A stretch of 39,492 nucleotides of DNA, from positions 1 to 39,492 of the forward strand of contig JAGXRN010000006.1 of assembly GCA_018335875.1 (NCBI GenBank). Reading direction: 5' to 3'. The stretch comes from Dethiobacter sp. (GTDB lineage: Bacteria > Bacillota > Dethiobacteria > Dethiobacterales > Dethiobacteraceae). Each line of letters starts with the position of its first letter. Positions within the stretch are counted from its first letter, which is position 1. The position numbers and the translations under genes were made by a program. Shown here piece after piece: positions 31,298 through 39,413 of this stretch. The notes under the pieces are model-generated. The model worked only from the letters and a program-made list of their open reading frames with translations. It made no database searches and was not told where the DNA came from.

Positions 31298-31541
31298 ACC
31301 GACCTGACAACACCATCCAAAAACCACATCAAACCGGCAACAGTGAATGTCGAAGTATACCACATCATATTTATTTCCCGGGAAATGTGCGGAATAGATG
31401 CTTGGTGAGCCGCCATAAACCTTCTTTTTATAGTAAAACTCATGCCTTTTTTGAGAAGGTTTTATTATTCGGAAGTAGAATTTTAAACATTATGTTGTAA
31501 TCATCACAGGAAGAAAATCAAAACAAAATGAGGAAAATAAG

Positions 31542-31865
31542 ATGGCCGCCAAAAACTCTTTGCATCGTGAGAGAGATACAATAGAAAAAATGATAAGATT
31601 ATACTGCCGGAGTAAACATCATCCGGAACAGGCTTTGTGCCGGGAATGCCGGGATTTGTTTTCTTACGCTTCGGAACGTTTGGGGAAATGCAGGTTTGGC
31701 AGCAAAAAGCCGACTTGCGGGCAATGTACTGTACATTGCTACAAACCGGCAATGCGGGAAAAAGTGAGGATGGTAATGCGTTATGCAGGGCCGCGTATGA
31801 TTTTTACTCACCCAGTGGATGCCATACGTCATCTTATACAAACAAGACGACCCCCTGCACAGTAA
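31542..31865 (+). CDS. YgbA-type nitrous-oxide-stimulated-promoter family protein
   Basis: 107 residues, full family length. Conserved pattern IRLYCRSKH, ALCRECRDLFSYASERLGKCRFG, KPTCGQCTVHCYKPAMREKVRMVMRYAGPRMIFTHPVDAI; six Cys (in LYC, CREC, KC, TCGQC, HC) suggest metal or Fe-S binding. In E. coli the homologue is induced by nitric oxide through NsrR; its biochemical role is not established. The ribosome site is weak (AAATAAG). Its stop codon lies in the loop of the following hairpin. Confidence 0.88.
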   Translation: MAAKNSLHRERDTIEKMIRLYCRSKHHPEQALCRECRDLFSYASERLGKCRFGSKKPTCGQCTVHCYKPAMREKVRMVMRYAGPRMIFTHPVDAIRHLIQTRRPPAQ

Positions 31866-31886
31866 AGCGGTGAAGTGCAGGGGGTC
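31849..31886. terminator. hairpin terminator at the end of the YgbA-type gene
   Basis: GACCCCCTGCAC and GTGCAGGGGGTC are exact reverse complements around a 14-base loop that contains the TAA stop of the YgbA-type gene. An A-rich rather than T-rich stretch follows on the plus strand. It also faces the converging nuclease-family gene. Confidence 0.7.
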
Positions 31887-31909
31887 AAACAAAAAATATT
31901 TCTACCCGA

Positions 31910-32338
31910 CTAGTGGGTACCGTGGTCCCCCTCAACAACTATATCACTGAATTCATAGGTAAATTCAATCAGCCTTGGCGACATATAGATACCTGCGCCA
32001 CACCTGAGAGCGAGTGCAATAGCGTCACTGGGCCTTGAGTCAATGGCGGTAATACTGTTGTTGTGTCGGATGTAAATCTCAGCAAAGTAAGTATTGTCCC
32101 TGATATCAGTTATAATAATCTTTTCCACTTCGCCCCCCAAATGGTTAATGGCCGATTTCAGCAGGTCGTGGGTTAGTGGCCGCGGCGGAACTTCCCCCTG
32201 CAGGGGAATGGCAATATTGTGCGCCTCCAGGGCGCCGATAACAATGGGCAGGATTTTCTTCTCTTCTCTATCACTGAGTAAAATGGTAAGCTCACCACTC
32301 TGACTAATGGTAACAGCCTTTACTTTCATCTCCAACAT
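31910..32338 (-). CDS. bifunctional nuclease family (DUF151) protein
   Basis: 142 residues with the DUF151 core: VTILLSDREEKKILPIVIGALEAHNIAIPL, the central helix PLTHDLLKSAINHLGG, and TAIDSRPSDAIALALRCGAGIYMS, the most conserved family segment. Some relatives are reported as DNase/RNase; activity here is unproven. GGACGGAG lies 8 bases before the first ATG. It stands alone with its own upstream gap. Confidence 0.9.
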   Translation of the reverse strand: MLEMKVKAVTISQSGELTILLSDREEKKILPIVIGALEAHNIAIPLQGEVPPRPLTHDLLKSAINHLGGEVEKIIITDIRDNTYFAEIYIRHNNSITAIDSRPSDAIALALRCGAGIYMSPRLIEFTYEFSDIVVEGDHGTH

Positions 32339-32412
32339 CTAATCAACTCCGTCCTTTTGGAGCTACATTAATCTATATTAGGCCTGTTAGATAAAAAACA
32401 CAAAAATCCTGC

Positions 32413-32444
32413 AGAAGAAACTCTATTTTTTTAGAGTTTCTTCT
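32413..32444. terminator. 13-bp perfect hairpin with T6 loop
   Basis: AGAAGAAACTCTA and TAGAGTTTCTTCT pair exactly around TTTTTT. It lies downstream of the minus-strand membrane-protein gene (stop at 32560) and upstream of the nuclease-family gene, so it is a weak terminator or an mRNA stabiliser. Confidence 0.45.
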
Positions 32445-32559
32445 ACCTTTTGCTCTAATCGATGAAAACCTACTGTAACTTAATCAACTGCGCCTTTTCT
32501 TTTGTTTTGGTTAAAAACACTGTGATCTCTCCTTTGTTGGTTTCTTGATGTCATATGTG

Positions 32560-33009
32560 TTACTTTGCAGCGACAGTCCTGAACCTTAACAATACAAAGG
32601 CCATCATGCCTCCGATCACGGTAAGAACTCCCAGGGCTAAAATATTTGTGAGCGCATTGCTCTGGACCTGCGGAGCTATATTTAAAAGCGGCATAAACAG
32701 CCCCATGGTTGCAAAAGAAAAAGCATTAGTGGCCAGAATCCCCTTTAGCACTGCAAAATCATAGCCTGTAAGTTTAAGCACCAGCAGTATAATTACAGCT
32801 GAAGTTATACTCAAAGCGACAGTGCCCACCAATCCGATAACAACACCTAACGCTGTGTTTATCAAATCTGCTGCCAAAAATACATCGGCGGCAATTTCCC
32901 ACGGTGGCGTCGTCTGCACGCCAAATAAGAGAAGAAGAAACACAATAACGTTCATGACAGCAGCGCCGATTAAACCTGCTACTGTAACCTGAACAACGGA
33001 ATCTTTCAT
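32560..33009 (-). CDS. four-helix membrane protein of unknown function
   Basis: 149 residues with four hydrophobic segments: VAGLIGAAVMNVIVFLLLLFGV, ADLINTALGVVIGLVGTVALS through IILLVLKLTG, TNAFSFATMGLFMPLL and NILALGVLTVIGGMMAFVLLRF. ATG (MKDSVVQ) is chosen because GAGGTGAG lies 4 bases upstream. No charged motif or family is recognised with confidence. It is flanked by terminator-like hairpins and so is probably monocistronic. Confidence 0.75.
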   Translation of the reverse strand: MKDSVVQVTVAGLIGAAVMNVIVFLLLLFGVQTTPPWEIAADVFLAADLINTALGVVIGLVGTVALSITSAVIILLVLKLTGYDFAVLKGILATNAFSFATMGLFMPLLNIAPQVQSNALTNILALGVLTVIGGMMAFVLLRFRTVAAK

Positions 33010-33073
33010 ATATCTCACCTCACTTTCTTATTAGTATTATTTGTAATTTTCGCGATAACTATGTTAAAACAAG

Positions 33074-33114
33074 AAAAACGCTTCCTGCTTCTTTAACAGC
33101 AGTCACGTTTTTTT
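33074..33114 (-). terminator. probable terminator of the hydrolase operon
   Basis: On the minus strand ACG...CTGCT and AGCAG...CGT can pair around a short loop, followed by TTTTTCTTG. The stem is interrupted by small internal loops. Confidence 0.45.
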
Positions 33115-33166
33115 GTCCGCAAAATTTCCTTAAAAAAAACTCCCGGCTGGAGCTTCATTGAATATA

Positions 33167-33919
33167 TTATATATCGTTGCAGAATGCGGCCAGGGCGTTG
33201 TTGAAAGCCCCCTGCTGCTCAAGCATCACCATATGGCCGGCCTCAGGTATCGTTACCAGTTTGGCGCCGGGTATGGCACCAGCCAGGTATTCTGAATATT
33301 TCAGCGGTGTCAACTGGTCCTCTGTGCCGCAGACAACCAGTGTCGGTGAGCTAATCTCACCAATCCTGCTTCTGATATCAAAGTGATTGCAGGCGGTGAA
33401 GTCGCTAAAATAAGTGCTGCATGGCGACAGGCCAAGCTGGATATGCCATTCTTTGATTTGCTCCAATTCTGTTAAAGGGCCGTATGCCGATCGAATCAGC
33501 ATCTGCTCCATCATTTTTATGTTGTCTGCCTGACAGGTCTCCAGGACTATCCCGGCAACGCCAAGCTTTGCGCCTGTACTGACAAGAATAAGGCCGCCTA
33601 CGAGGTCCGGCCGGGCTAACGCTGCTGTCATGGCAATGGCGCCACCCATGGAATGGCCCGCTAAAATAAATCTTTGCCCTGCTGCTTCAATAAAATTTAG
33701 CACCCAATCAGAATATTTTACTATACTGTCCATGGCTTCTTCCGGCGAGCGCCCGTGTCCCGGCAGATCGGGAGCAAGCAGCCGCCAGCCCGGCGGAGGT
33801 TCCACTGCCTTCCAGTAAAGTGAATTGCAGCCCGCCCCGTGGATAAGTAAAACTGTTTTCTCTCCCTCTCCTTTTTCGCGGTAAAAAGCCTGCTTATCCT
33901 GCACTAAAAGTTGCTTCAT
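33167..33919 (-). CDS. alpha/beta-fold hydrolase
   Basis: 250 residues. HGAGCNSLYW holds the oxyanion-hole segment, DLPGHGRS the conserved turn after strand 4, GHSMGG the nucleophile elbow (Ser in the middle), CGTEDQLTP the acid region, and PEAGHMVMLEQ the catalytic His. This completes the Ser-Asp-His triad. Cytoplasmic; no signal peptide. Substrate unknown. It begins 16 bases after the flavoprotein gene and is probably co-transcribed with it. Confidence 0.92.
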   Translation of the reverse strand: MKQLLVQDKQAFYREKGEGEKTVLLIHGAGCNSLYWKAVEPPPGWRLLAPDLPGHGRSPEEAMDSIVKYSDWVLNFIEAAGQRFILAGHSMGGAIAMTAALARPDLVGGLILVSTGAKLGVAGIVLETCQADNIKMMEQMLIRSAYGPLTELEQIKEWHIQLGLSPCSTYFSDFTACNHFDIRSRIGEISSPTLVVCGTEDQLTPLKYSEYLAGAIPGAKLVTIPEAGHMVMLEQQGAFNNALAAFCNDI

Positions 33920-33935
33920 GCCTTCCCTCCTCTTG

Positions 33936-35057
33936 CTATTTATACATATTCAGGTCTTGCATGCTCACGCCATCCTGCCAGTCCGCCCTGACACCGCCCT
34001 GGCAAAAATATCGCAGAATTGCTGCTTCCTGCATCATTTTTTTTCTATGCTTCCATACAGTTCCAAAGCGGGACAGCCCTTTGCCAAATGCAATTGTCAG
34101 CAATTCATTCAGATCGTCAAAATCCATCGTCTGCCAGAAGTCCAGAATTTTTTGTTCCAGCGCAAGCCGGGTGCCCAGCACCTTTTTTAAACTCGCTTCA
34201 TACAAATCAGGCCTGCCCTGGGCTAATGCCCTGGCCGCCAGTACTCCTGAAATACAGGCAGTGTCTACTCCGCCTCCATGCAGGGGTGAGGCGAGCCCTG
34301 CGGCATCCCCGACCAAGAGTGTCTTACCATGAACTGCTTTTTCTACCATGCTGACTGGGATGGGGCCGCCTGATTTCTTCAGAATCTTATAATCCTGGAG
34401 GCCCTCTTTTTGCAGTATGCGGATGAGTTCCCTATGAATACTGAGGTTAGTGCCGGGCTTTTTTGCAAACCAGCCTAAACCCACATTAGCCATATCCCTT
34501 GCTTTGGGAAAAATCCAGTAATATCCGTAATAGTCGGGCTCAGCAGCTGCTTTGATTTTACCGTATAAATGCGAAAAATCGCCTTCCAAAGTGTACTGGG
34601 CCGTATGTGCATGTTTTATTTGAGGCACCCCGCCTGTTTTTATGCTGAAAGCTGATACGCCGCTGGCATCGATTATCCAGTCATATTGCTCTTCCAGTTT
34701 TTTATACAATTGTGGCGTTACAGGGGTATTCTCATGTATGACACAACCCTGGGAAAGCACCTCCCGGGCCAACCCCTGCTGCCACTGTGCCCTGTCTATC
34801 ATCCACATATTTAGTTTAGAGCAGTCAATATGGAATGTATCCTTTGCCGTGAAGATAGTCTCGGATACCTTGAAGCGTACACCGTGGGACGGAGGATTGA
34901 GCAGTTTAAGCATGTCAAAAAAACCTTCCGCACAGTGTATTTTTTCTCCAACGCAGTATTTCTCGTAAACTGTAACTGAAAGTCCCAGGCGAGATGCTTC
35001 CCGCGCCGCATAAAGTCCGGCCGGGCCCGCTCCGATTATTGCCAGCGAAGCATCCAT
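33936..35057 (-). CDS. geranylgeranyl reductase-type FAD-dependent oxidoreductase
   Basis: 373 residues. The N-terminal FAD motif is SLAIIGAGPAGLYAAREASRLGLSVTVYEK; further family marks are HCAEGFFD, the DRAQWQQGLAREV segment, the YYGYYWIFPKARDMANVGLGW strand region and the second FAD motif LLVGDAAGLASPLHGGGVDTACISGVLAA. Relatives reduce isoprenoid double bonds in archaeal lipids, chlorophyll or quinones, but many bacterial members are unassigned. ATG of MDASLAII has GGGAGG a few bases upstream; a longer frame to 35093 lacks one. It precedes the alpha/beta hydrolase gene. Confidence 0.88.
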   Translation of the reverse strand: MDASLAIIGAGPAGLYAAREASRLGLSVTVYEKYCVGEKIHCAEGFFDMLKLLNPPSHGVRFKVSETIFTAKDTFHIDCSKLNMWMIDRAQWQQGLAREVLSQGCVIHENTPVTPQLYKKLEEQYDWIIDASGVSAFSIKTGGVPQIKHAHTAQYTLEGDFSHLYGKIKAAAEPDYYGYYWIFPKARDMANVGLGWFAKKPGTNLSIHRELIRILQKEGLQDYKILKKSGGPIPVSMVEKAVHGKTLLVGDAAGLASPLHGGGVDTACISGVLAARALAQGRPDLYEASLKKVLGTRLALEQKILDFWQTMDFDDLNELLTIAFGKGLSRFGTVWKHRKKMMQEAAILRYFCQGGVRADWQDGVSMQDLNMYK

Positions 35058-35104
35058 CCTTTCGCCTCCCAAACTGTGCTGGAATAGAACCATTTTACCA
35101 CTTT

Positions 35105-36012
35105 TCAGAGCATACTTCCAGCAGGCGCCGGCCTGATTGTTACAGAGCCTGCACCCGCTGTAAAATGTATATCAATAATTGCTTCTTTGTTTTCCAGCTG
35201 TCTGCTGGAATAGCTGCGGTCGCCATGGCCTACAATACCTGCATTCTCGCCGCTGACATTAACAAGGCCTCCGCTGACCTTCATCCGGATACCTGTATTA
35301 TCGGGCACATAAACCACTACATTGCCGGCACCGCTTTCAATGTTGACTACCCCATCGTAGGAGCCAAGATATATGGTGAGGTCCCCCGCACCCATTTTAA
35401 GTTCAAGCATCGCCACGTGCAACCGGCGCATATCCAATACAGCACGTGTGGCACCGGTACGCAGTGAGATCTGTGCCGGAGTGTCAGGGCTCAGCCGCAG
35501 GTCCCAGCGTGAAAAACGGTTACGCCAGTTCCCTGGGAAATCAACATCGCTAACTGAGACCCTGGCTGTGCTGCCGAAAACATTCTGCCTGATATCAGGT
35601 GAAGCATAGGAAGCAAAGACTGCATTTAATAAATTATGCGACGCATTGTCAGCTGCGGGGAAGAATTCCCCTGAATGATGGACCAGGTCCAATTCCAGGA
35701 CTTCCACCTGATCTTCTTTTGCCAGCTCAAAGCGGGTCTCGACCACAGGGCCCATGGGGCTGCGGATAAAAGTAAAAGAAAATGTATACAGAGCACCCGC
35801 CATCACCAATAGAATGAGGAGTGAAATCAGGCAGCCCAGGCTGCCTCCGCTCTTACCCGACAAAAGAAGGATGCCCCAGATTATCAGCAGCAGTGGCCAA
35901 ACCGCCAAAACTCAACAGCTGTCCTGGCAGGCAAAACTCCAATGTTGACCAAAACCAAGATAACCCCCACTGCCAGCAGTGCCAGGCCAAAGACAAGACG
36001 CTCTGCTTTCAT
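35105..36012 (-). pseudogene. LiaF-like membrane/cell-envelope response protein with a frameshift
   Basis: An ATG at 36012 overlaps the TGA of the PspC gene and starts MKAERLVFGLALLAVGVILVLVNIGVLPA, a typical LiaF-type first membrane hairpin, but this frame stops at 35884 after ...EFWRFGHCC. The overlapping frame 35105-35908 continues exactly where expected with WPLLLIIWGILLL, another hydrophobic segment, then a C-terminal beta-rich domain (GAGDLTIYLGSYDGVVNIESGAGNVVVYVPDNTG) of the cell-wall-active-antibiotic-response type. A single-base change between 35884 and 35908 separates the halves. This is a true frameshift or a sequence error; joined, the protein would be about 300 residues. Confidence 0.75.
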
Positions 36013-36404
36013 CAGCGTTTACCGCGTGCCCCGCTTATGATTAGCACAATACCCGCCCCCACCAGAATCAGAGGCCAGAGTTGCCGGACAATGTAGACGG
36101 GCAAAAAGCCCCGAAAGAGGAAGAAGACACCGATAATGACAATAATAAGCCCTGCCATCCTGCTGTCAATGCCGGCACTTTGCCCCGACTGCTGAGTATC
36201 CGTAATAACTTCGCTGTCCCCGAAAGGCTCCTCAGGCATAATCACCCAGGCAATTATGTATGCCAATATACCTGCACCGCCAAAAATTACGGCCACCACC
36301 CACAACAGGCGTACCAATGTTACATCAACATCAAAATAGCGTGCCAGCCCCATGCAGACGCCGCCAACTATTTTATTGTCCCGTGACCTGTATAGTTTTT
36401 TCAT
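36012..36404 (-). CDS. PspC domain protein
   Basis: 130 residues. The N-terminal PspC domain reads KKLYRSRDNKIVGGVCMGLARYFDVDVTLVRLLWVVAVIFGGAGILAYIIAWVIMPEEP, followed by a linker and two further hydrophobic segments (MAGLIIVIIGVFFLFRGFLPVYI, LWPLILVGAGIVLII) of the LiaF/DUF5668 type. A likely membrane sensor of envelope stress. GGAGGTGG precedes the ATG. Its stop overlaps the start of the frameshifted LiaF-like gene, so both were designed to be translationally coupled. Confidence 0.9.
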   Translation of the reverse strand: MKKLYRSRDNKIVGGVCMGLARYFDVDVTLVRLLWVVAVIFGGAGILAYIIAWVIMPEEPFGDSEVITDTQQSGQSAGIDSRMAGLIIVIIGVFFLFRGFLPVYIVRQLWPLILVGAGIVLIISGARGKR

Positions 36405-36552
36405 AATTTCCACCTCCACATACAAAATACGCTTTTCTTTTTAAACATCCTCTTTTGATTAAAAAAACTTCACATTAATTTCTTATGTCAAATAGATTGG
36501 TTTATACATATTTCACCGCGGCCTGGAAAAATTAAAAGCGGGAGGTGAATTA

Positions 36553-36732
36553 ATGGAGACTAAGGACTTCCTGACAAGAGCCATGCTGAATGAGCAGGAA
36601 CAAGTGCGCGATTACCAGCGCTTCGCGCTGGGGGAAGATAACGAAGAAGTAAAGAATGCTTTCCTTGAGTTTGCGGAAACAAGCGGCTTTACAGCCCGTA
36701 AAATTAAAGACCTGCTTGATAAACTTAATTAA
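36553..36732 (+). CDS. 59-residue helical protein
   Basis: A complete short gene: GGGAGGTG lies 7 bases before the ATG, and an intrinsic terminator starts within 5 bases of the stop. The product (METKDFLTRAMLNEQEQ, then VRDYQRFALGEDNEEV and VKNAFLEFAETSGFTARKI) is predicted to be entirely helical and strongly acidic/basic. The spacing of E and Y residues is reminiscent of half of a rubrerythrin/ferritin-like four-helix bundle, but no metal site can be shown. It stands divergent from the PspC operon. Confidence 0.65.
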   Translation: METKDFLTRAMLNEQEQVRDYQRFALGEDNEEVKNAFLEFAETSGFTARKIKDLLDKLN

Positions 36733-36735
36733 AAG

Positions 36736-36754
36736 AAGCCCTCGGGCTTTTTTT
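36736..36754 (+). terminator. intrinsic terminator of the 59-residue protein gene
   Basis: AAGCCC and GGGCTT pair around a 2-base centre (TC), followed by T residues to 36754. Confidence 0.75.
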
Positions 36755-36784
36755 ATATCTAAGAATTATATCTATCCATCTGAT

Positions 36785-37897
36785 TCAGCGAAAAAGGCGT
36801 CCCAAGCCCTTTTTCTTCAGTGTAATTACGCCTTGGGGGCACATCTCCTGGCAGCAGTAGCAGCGTATACAAGACTCATACTTAATATCCGCTTTATCCG
36901 GTACAACAATGGCACCTGCGGGGCACACCTCTGAGCAGATTGCACACCCTGTGCAGTCTTTGCTGTTGATATGGGGGCGTGCTGTCAACTGCTCCCGCAG
37001 TAATTTCTGCCAAAAAGGCGGCAGGTTTTTTGTTGTTGAAGCAGAACCGGACACAGTTTTAAAACCACTGACACGCACATCCTGCAGCGCTGTGCCGATT
37101 ATCCTGATTTCTTTTAAGTCGCCGCAACCGATGCCGCGCTCATGGGCCAGCCTGGTGGTAAGCACAGAAAAAGGATCTATTCCCACCACACTGCATGCTA
37201 CCGCATCTACGGCCACACCGTCCCTACCTGCAATCAGCACGCCAACCTGTCGCGGCGTCCCTGAACGGGGCCCGTTCCCCTCCATGGCCACAATACCGTC
37301 AACAACTGAAAGTACAGGGCTGATACTGGCATACAAATCAACCAGCATGCCGGCAAAAGCCTCTGTTTTTTCCATACGCAGATGCATTTGTGCCTTTATT
37401 CTTCCGGGAACACAGCCATAAAGATTTTTAACCGCCCCTGTATAACGCATCAGGGCATGTGTCTTTAACTTGGCTGCGCTAATTACGAAATCAGCTTCAA
37501 TGACAGCAGAAGCAATGGGGAGACTATGGCACATAGCTCCGCTTTGCAAGGTGGTGACAACAGGATCGCCGAAGTCTGCGAGCTTTGCGCCCTCCTGCCG
37601 GCATACATCCAGGATCCCCGTCTGCAGAGCTGCCATTTTGGTCGTCCCCACTCCGGGGCTGTCGCCGACTTTTACACAGCATTCCGGCAGGTTCCGGATT
37701 AACGCCCGCACCACCTCCGGATGCGTACAGACAGCATTTTCCGGAGACGCGCCAACAAGCATATTGGGCTTTACAAGTACATTCCCGCCGGCCAGTTCGC
37801 GGGGAAGGCCCAGGCTCTGGAAGATATGCTCAACAGCGTCACAGAGTCTCTGCTGGTCATAAATGTCTATTTGAATTAAGAAAACATCGCTGTTCAT
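36785..37897 (-). CDS. DUF362 domain protein with two [4Fe-4S] ferredoxin motifs
   Basis: 370 residues. The DUF362 part covers about residues 15-260 (NVLVKPNMLV, HPEVVRALIRNLP, GDSPGVGTTK, SAAKLKTHALMRYTGAVKNLYGCVPGRIK, VVDGIVAMEGNGPRSGTPR). The C-terminus has two CxxCxxCxxxC-type clusters, CTGCAICSEVCP and CIRCYCCQEMCP. Such proteins are common in anaerobes and have no established reaction. ATG of MNSDVFLIQ is chosen; a TTG at 37927 is possible. It lies 39 bases after the glycosyltransferase gene and may share its transcript. Confidence 0.9.
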   Translation of the reverse strand: MNSDVFLIQIDIYDQQRLCDAVEHIFQSLGLPRELAGGNVLVKPNMLVGASPENAVCTHPEVVRALIRNLPECCVKVGDSPGVGTTKMAALQTGILDVCRQEGAKLADFGDPVVTTLQSGAMCHSLPIASAVIEADFVISAAKLKTHALMRYTGAVKNLYGCVPGRIKAQMHLRMEKTEAFAGMLVDLYASISPVLSVVDGIVAMEGNGPRSGTPRQVGVLIAGRDGVAVDAVACSVVGIDPFSVLTTRLAHERGIGCGDLKEIRIIGTALQDVRVSGFKTVSGSASTTKNLPPFWQKLLREQLTARPHINSKDCTGCAICSEVCPAGAIVVPDKADIKYESCIRCYCCQEMCPQGVITLKKKGLGRLFR

Positions 37898-37936
37898 GCT
37901 CTTCACGTCTTCTTTCGGCTTGCGCAACTACAATCA

Positions 37937-39097
37937 CTACACAGCAGAAAACTTCCGGCGCTTTTTCTCCCTGGCAATTTCCTCATATGCCCCGGCCAAT
38001 TTTTCAGCCATGGCGATGGCTGATATATTATTTGATTCCACAATGGCTTGCGCAGACATTGTCCTGCGCAGCGCTTCGTCATCCAGCAGCTGTATAACTC
38101 TGCTCACATATTCACTCATGGAGAGCGGTGTTAAAAACCCATCCACTCCGTCCTTAACCATCTCTGAAGCACCAAGCGCTTTAACTGCAACCGCAGGCAG
38201 CCCGGCAGCTTTTGCTTCTCCCAGGACTATACCCTGTGTTTCAGTTGTGGAAGCAAAAATGAAAATATCTGCGCCGGCATAACTGTCCACCACATTACTC
38301 CGTGACAGCGCCCCTGTAAAAATTACACTGCTGTCGATGCCATGCTTAACTGCTTCCTGCTGCAGCGCCTCTTTTTCCGAGCCCTCTCCCACAATCACCA
38401 GGCAGGTGTCTGGCTTATCAGCCCTGATATGTTTATATGCTTCCAGTAAAAAGCCGATATTTTTCTCTTTTCCCAACCTGCCCAAATGCAGCAGTATTTT
38501 AATATCTTTATTAATTCCATACCGCTCCCGGAGCCAGCGTGGATTCGCTGATTTAAACTCTACTATATCGATCCCTGTGGCAACTGCTTTTGACTGTGTC
38601 TGGATATTTTTCCCCACAATGTTTCTTATCACTTCTGTGGGCGTTATAACCAAATCACAGCGATTGCAGAAATTTTGCGAAAGGCGGAGTACCATCCTGC
38701 GGGAGATGCCGTGGGCAAAGGGAAGGTAATGGACATACTGGTCGTACATGGTGTGATAAGTAAACACAAGCGGCAGGCCATAACGCCTGGCATACCGTGC
38801 GCCAAGCAGTCCCAGTGAAAATGGAGAGTGGACATGTATAATGTCAAGCCCGATCCTTTTAATTGTCTGTCTCAGGTAAAGCGAGAAAGGCAAAGCGATT
38901 GTAAATTCCGGGTGGGTAGGTGTGGGAATGGAAACAAAGCGGAAAACATGAGTTTCTTTTTCATATTTGGGGTAACTCGGTGCAAAAATATATACTTCAT
39001 GCCCCAGTTCAGTAAGCTTGGCTGAGGTTGTTTCAATCGAACGCACAACTCCGCTGGTGTAGGGCCTGTAGCTGTCGGTGAACATACCGATTTTCAA
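37937..39097 (-). CDS. GT4-family glycosyltransferase
   Basis: 386 residues with two Rossmann-like domains. The N-terminal KIGMFTDSYRPYTSGVVRSIETT has the GGV-type acceptor loop, and HVHSPFSLGLLGARYARRYGLPLVFTYHTMYDQY is typical of enzymes that make glucosyl-diacylglycerol (alMGS/diglucosyl-DAG type). The donor site has HLGRLGKEKN, VGEGSEKEALQ and the E-x7-E motif in TTETQGIVLGEA. So glycolipid synthesis is likely. TTG start (codon 3 of the open frame) is chosen because GGGAGGG lies 6 bases before it, while the ATG at 39103 directly abuts that site. Confidence 0.88.
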   Translation of the reverse strand: MKIGMFTDSYRPYTSGVVRSIETTSAKLTELGHEVYIFAPSYPKYEKETHVFRFVSIPTPTHPEFTIALPFSLYLRQTIKRIGLDIIHVHSPFSLGLLGARYARRYGLPLVFTYHTMYDQYVHYLPFAHGISRRMVLRLSQNFCNRCDLVITPTEVIRNIVGKNIQTQSKAVATGIDIVEFKSANPRWLRERYGINKDIKILLHLGRLGKEKNIGFLLEAYKHIRADKPDTCLVIVGEGSEKEALQQEAVKHGIDSSVIFTGALSRSNVVDSYAGADIFIFASTTETQGIVLGEAKAAGLPAVAVKALGASEMVKDGVDGFLTPLSMSEYVSRVIQLLDDEALRRTMSAQAIVESNNISAIAMAEKLAGAYEEIAREKKRRKFSAV

Positions 39098-39333
39098 GAG
39101 CATCCCTCCCGGAATAATTAGTCTGCATTAATAACCTGAACATTAATAAAGAAAGCTATGCATTTGGTGTAAGGTTAATATGTTCGACACAGGTAAAATA
39201 TTCCCCTGCTTTATAAAACAGATCACTAGAGTTGCATAAATTGAATTTTAATTTGTCAAGCATGGAAATAGGAAGATAATTTGAGATAATAGGTGTAATC
39301 AGGAGAATATCAAGCAAAATAGGCATAAAACCC

Positions 39334-39362
39334 TTGCATATATAGAAAAAATCCTTTATAAT
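39334..39362 (+). promoter_or_regulatory. strong promoter of the partial transposase-like gene
   Basis: TTGCAT (39334-39339) and TATAAT (39357-39362) are 17 bases apart, near consensus, 51 bases before the start codon. The segment 39098-39333 before it holds no gene I can support. Confidence 0.8.
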
Positions 39363-39413
39363 AGAGATATGGGGTAGTCCTTGCCCAAATCTCCAATATA
39401 AAGGAGTCAAAAT

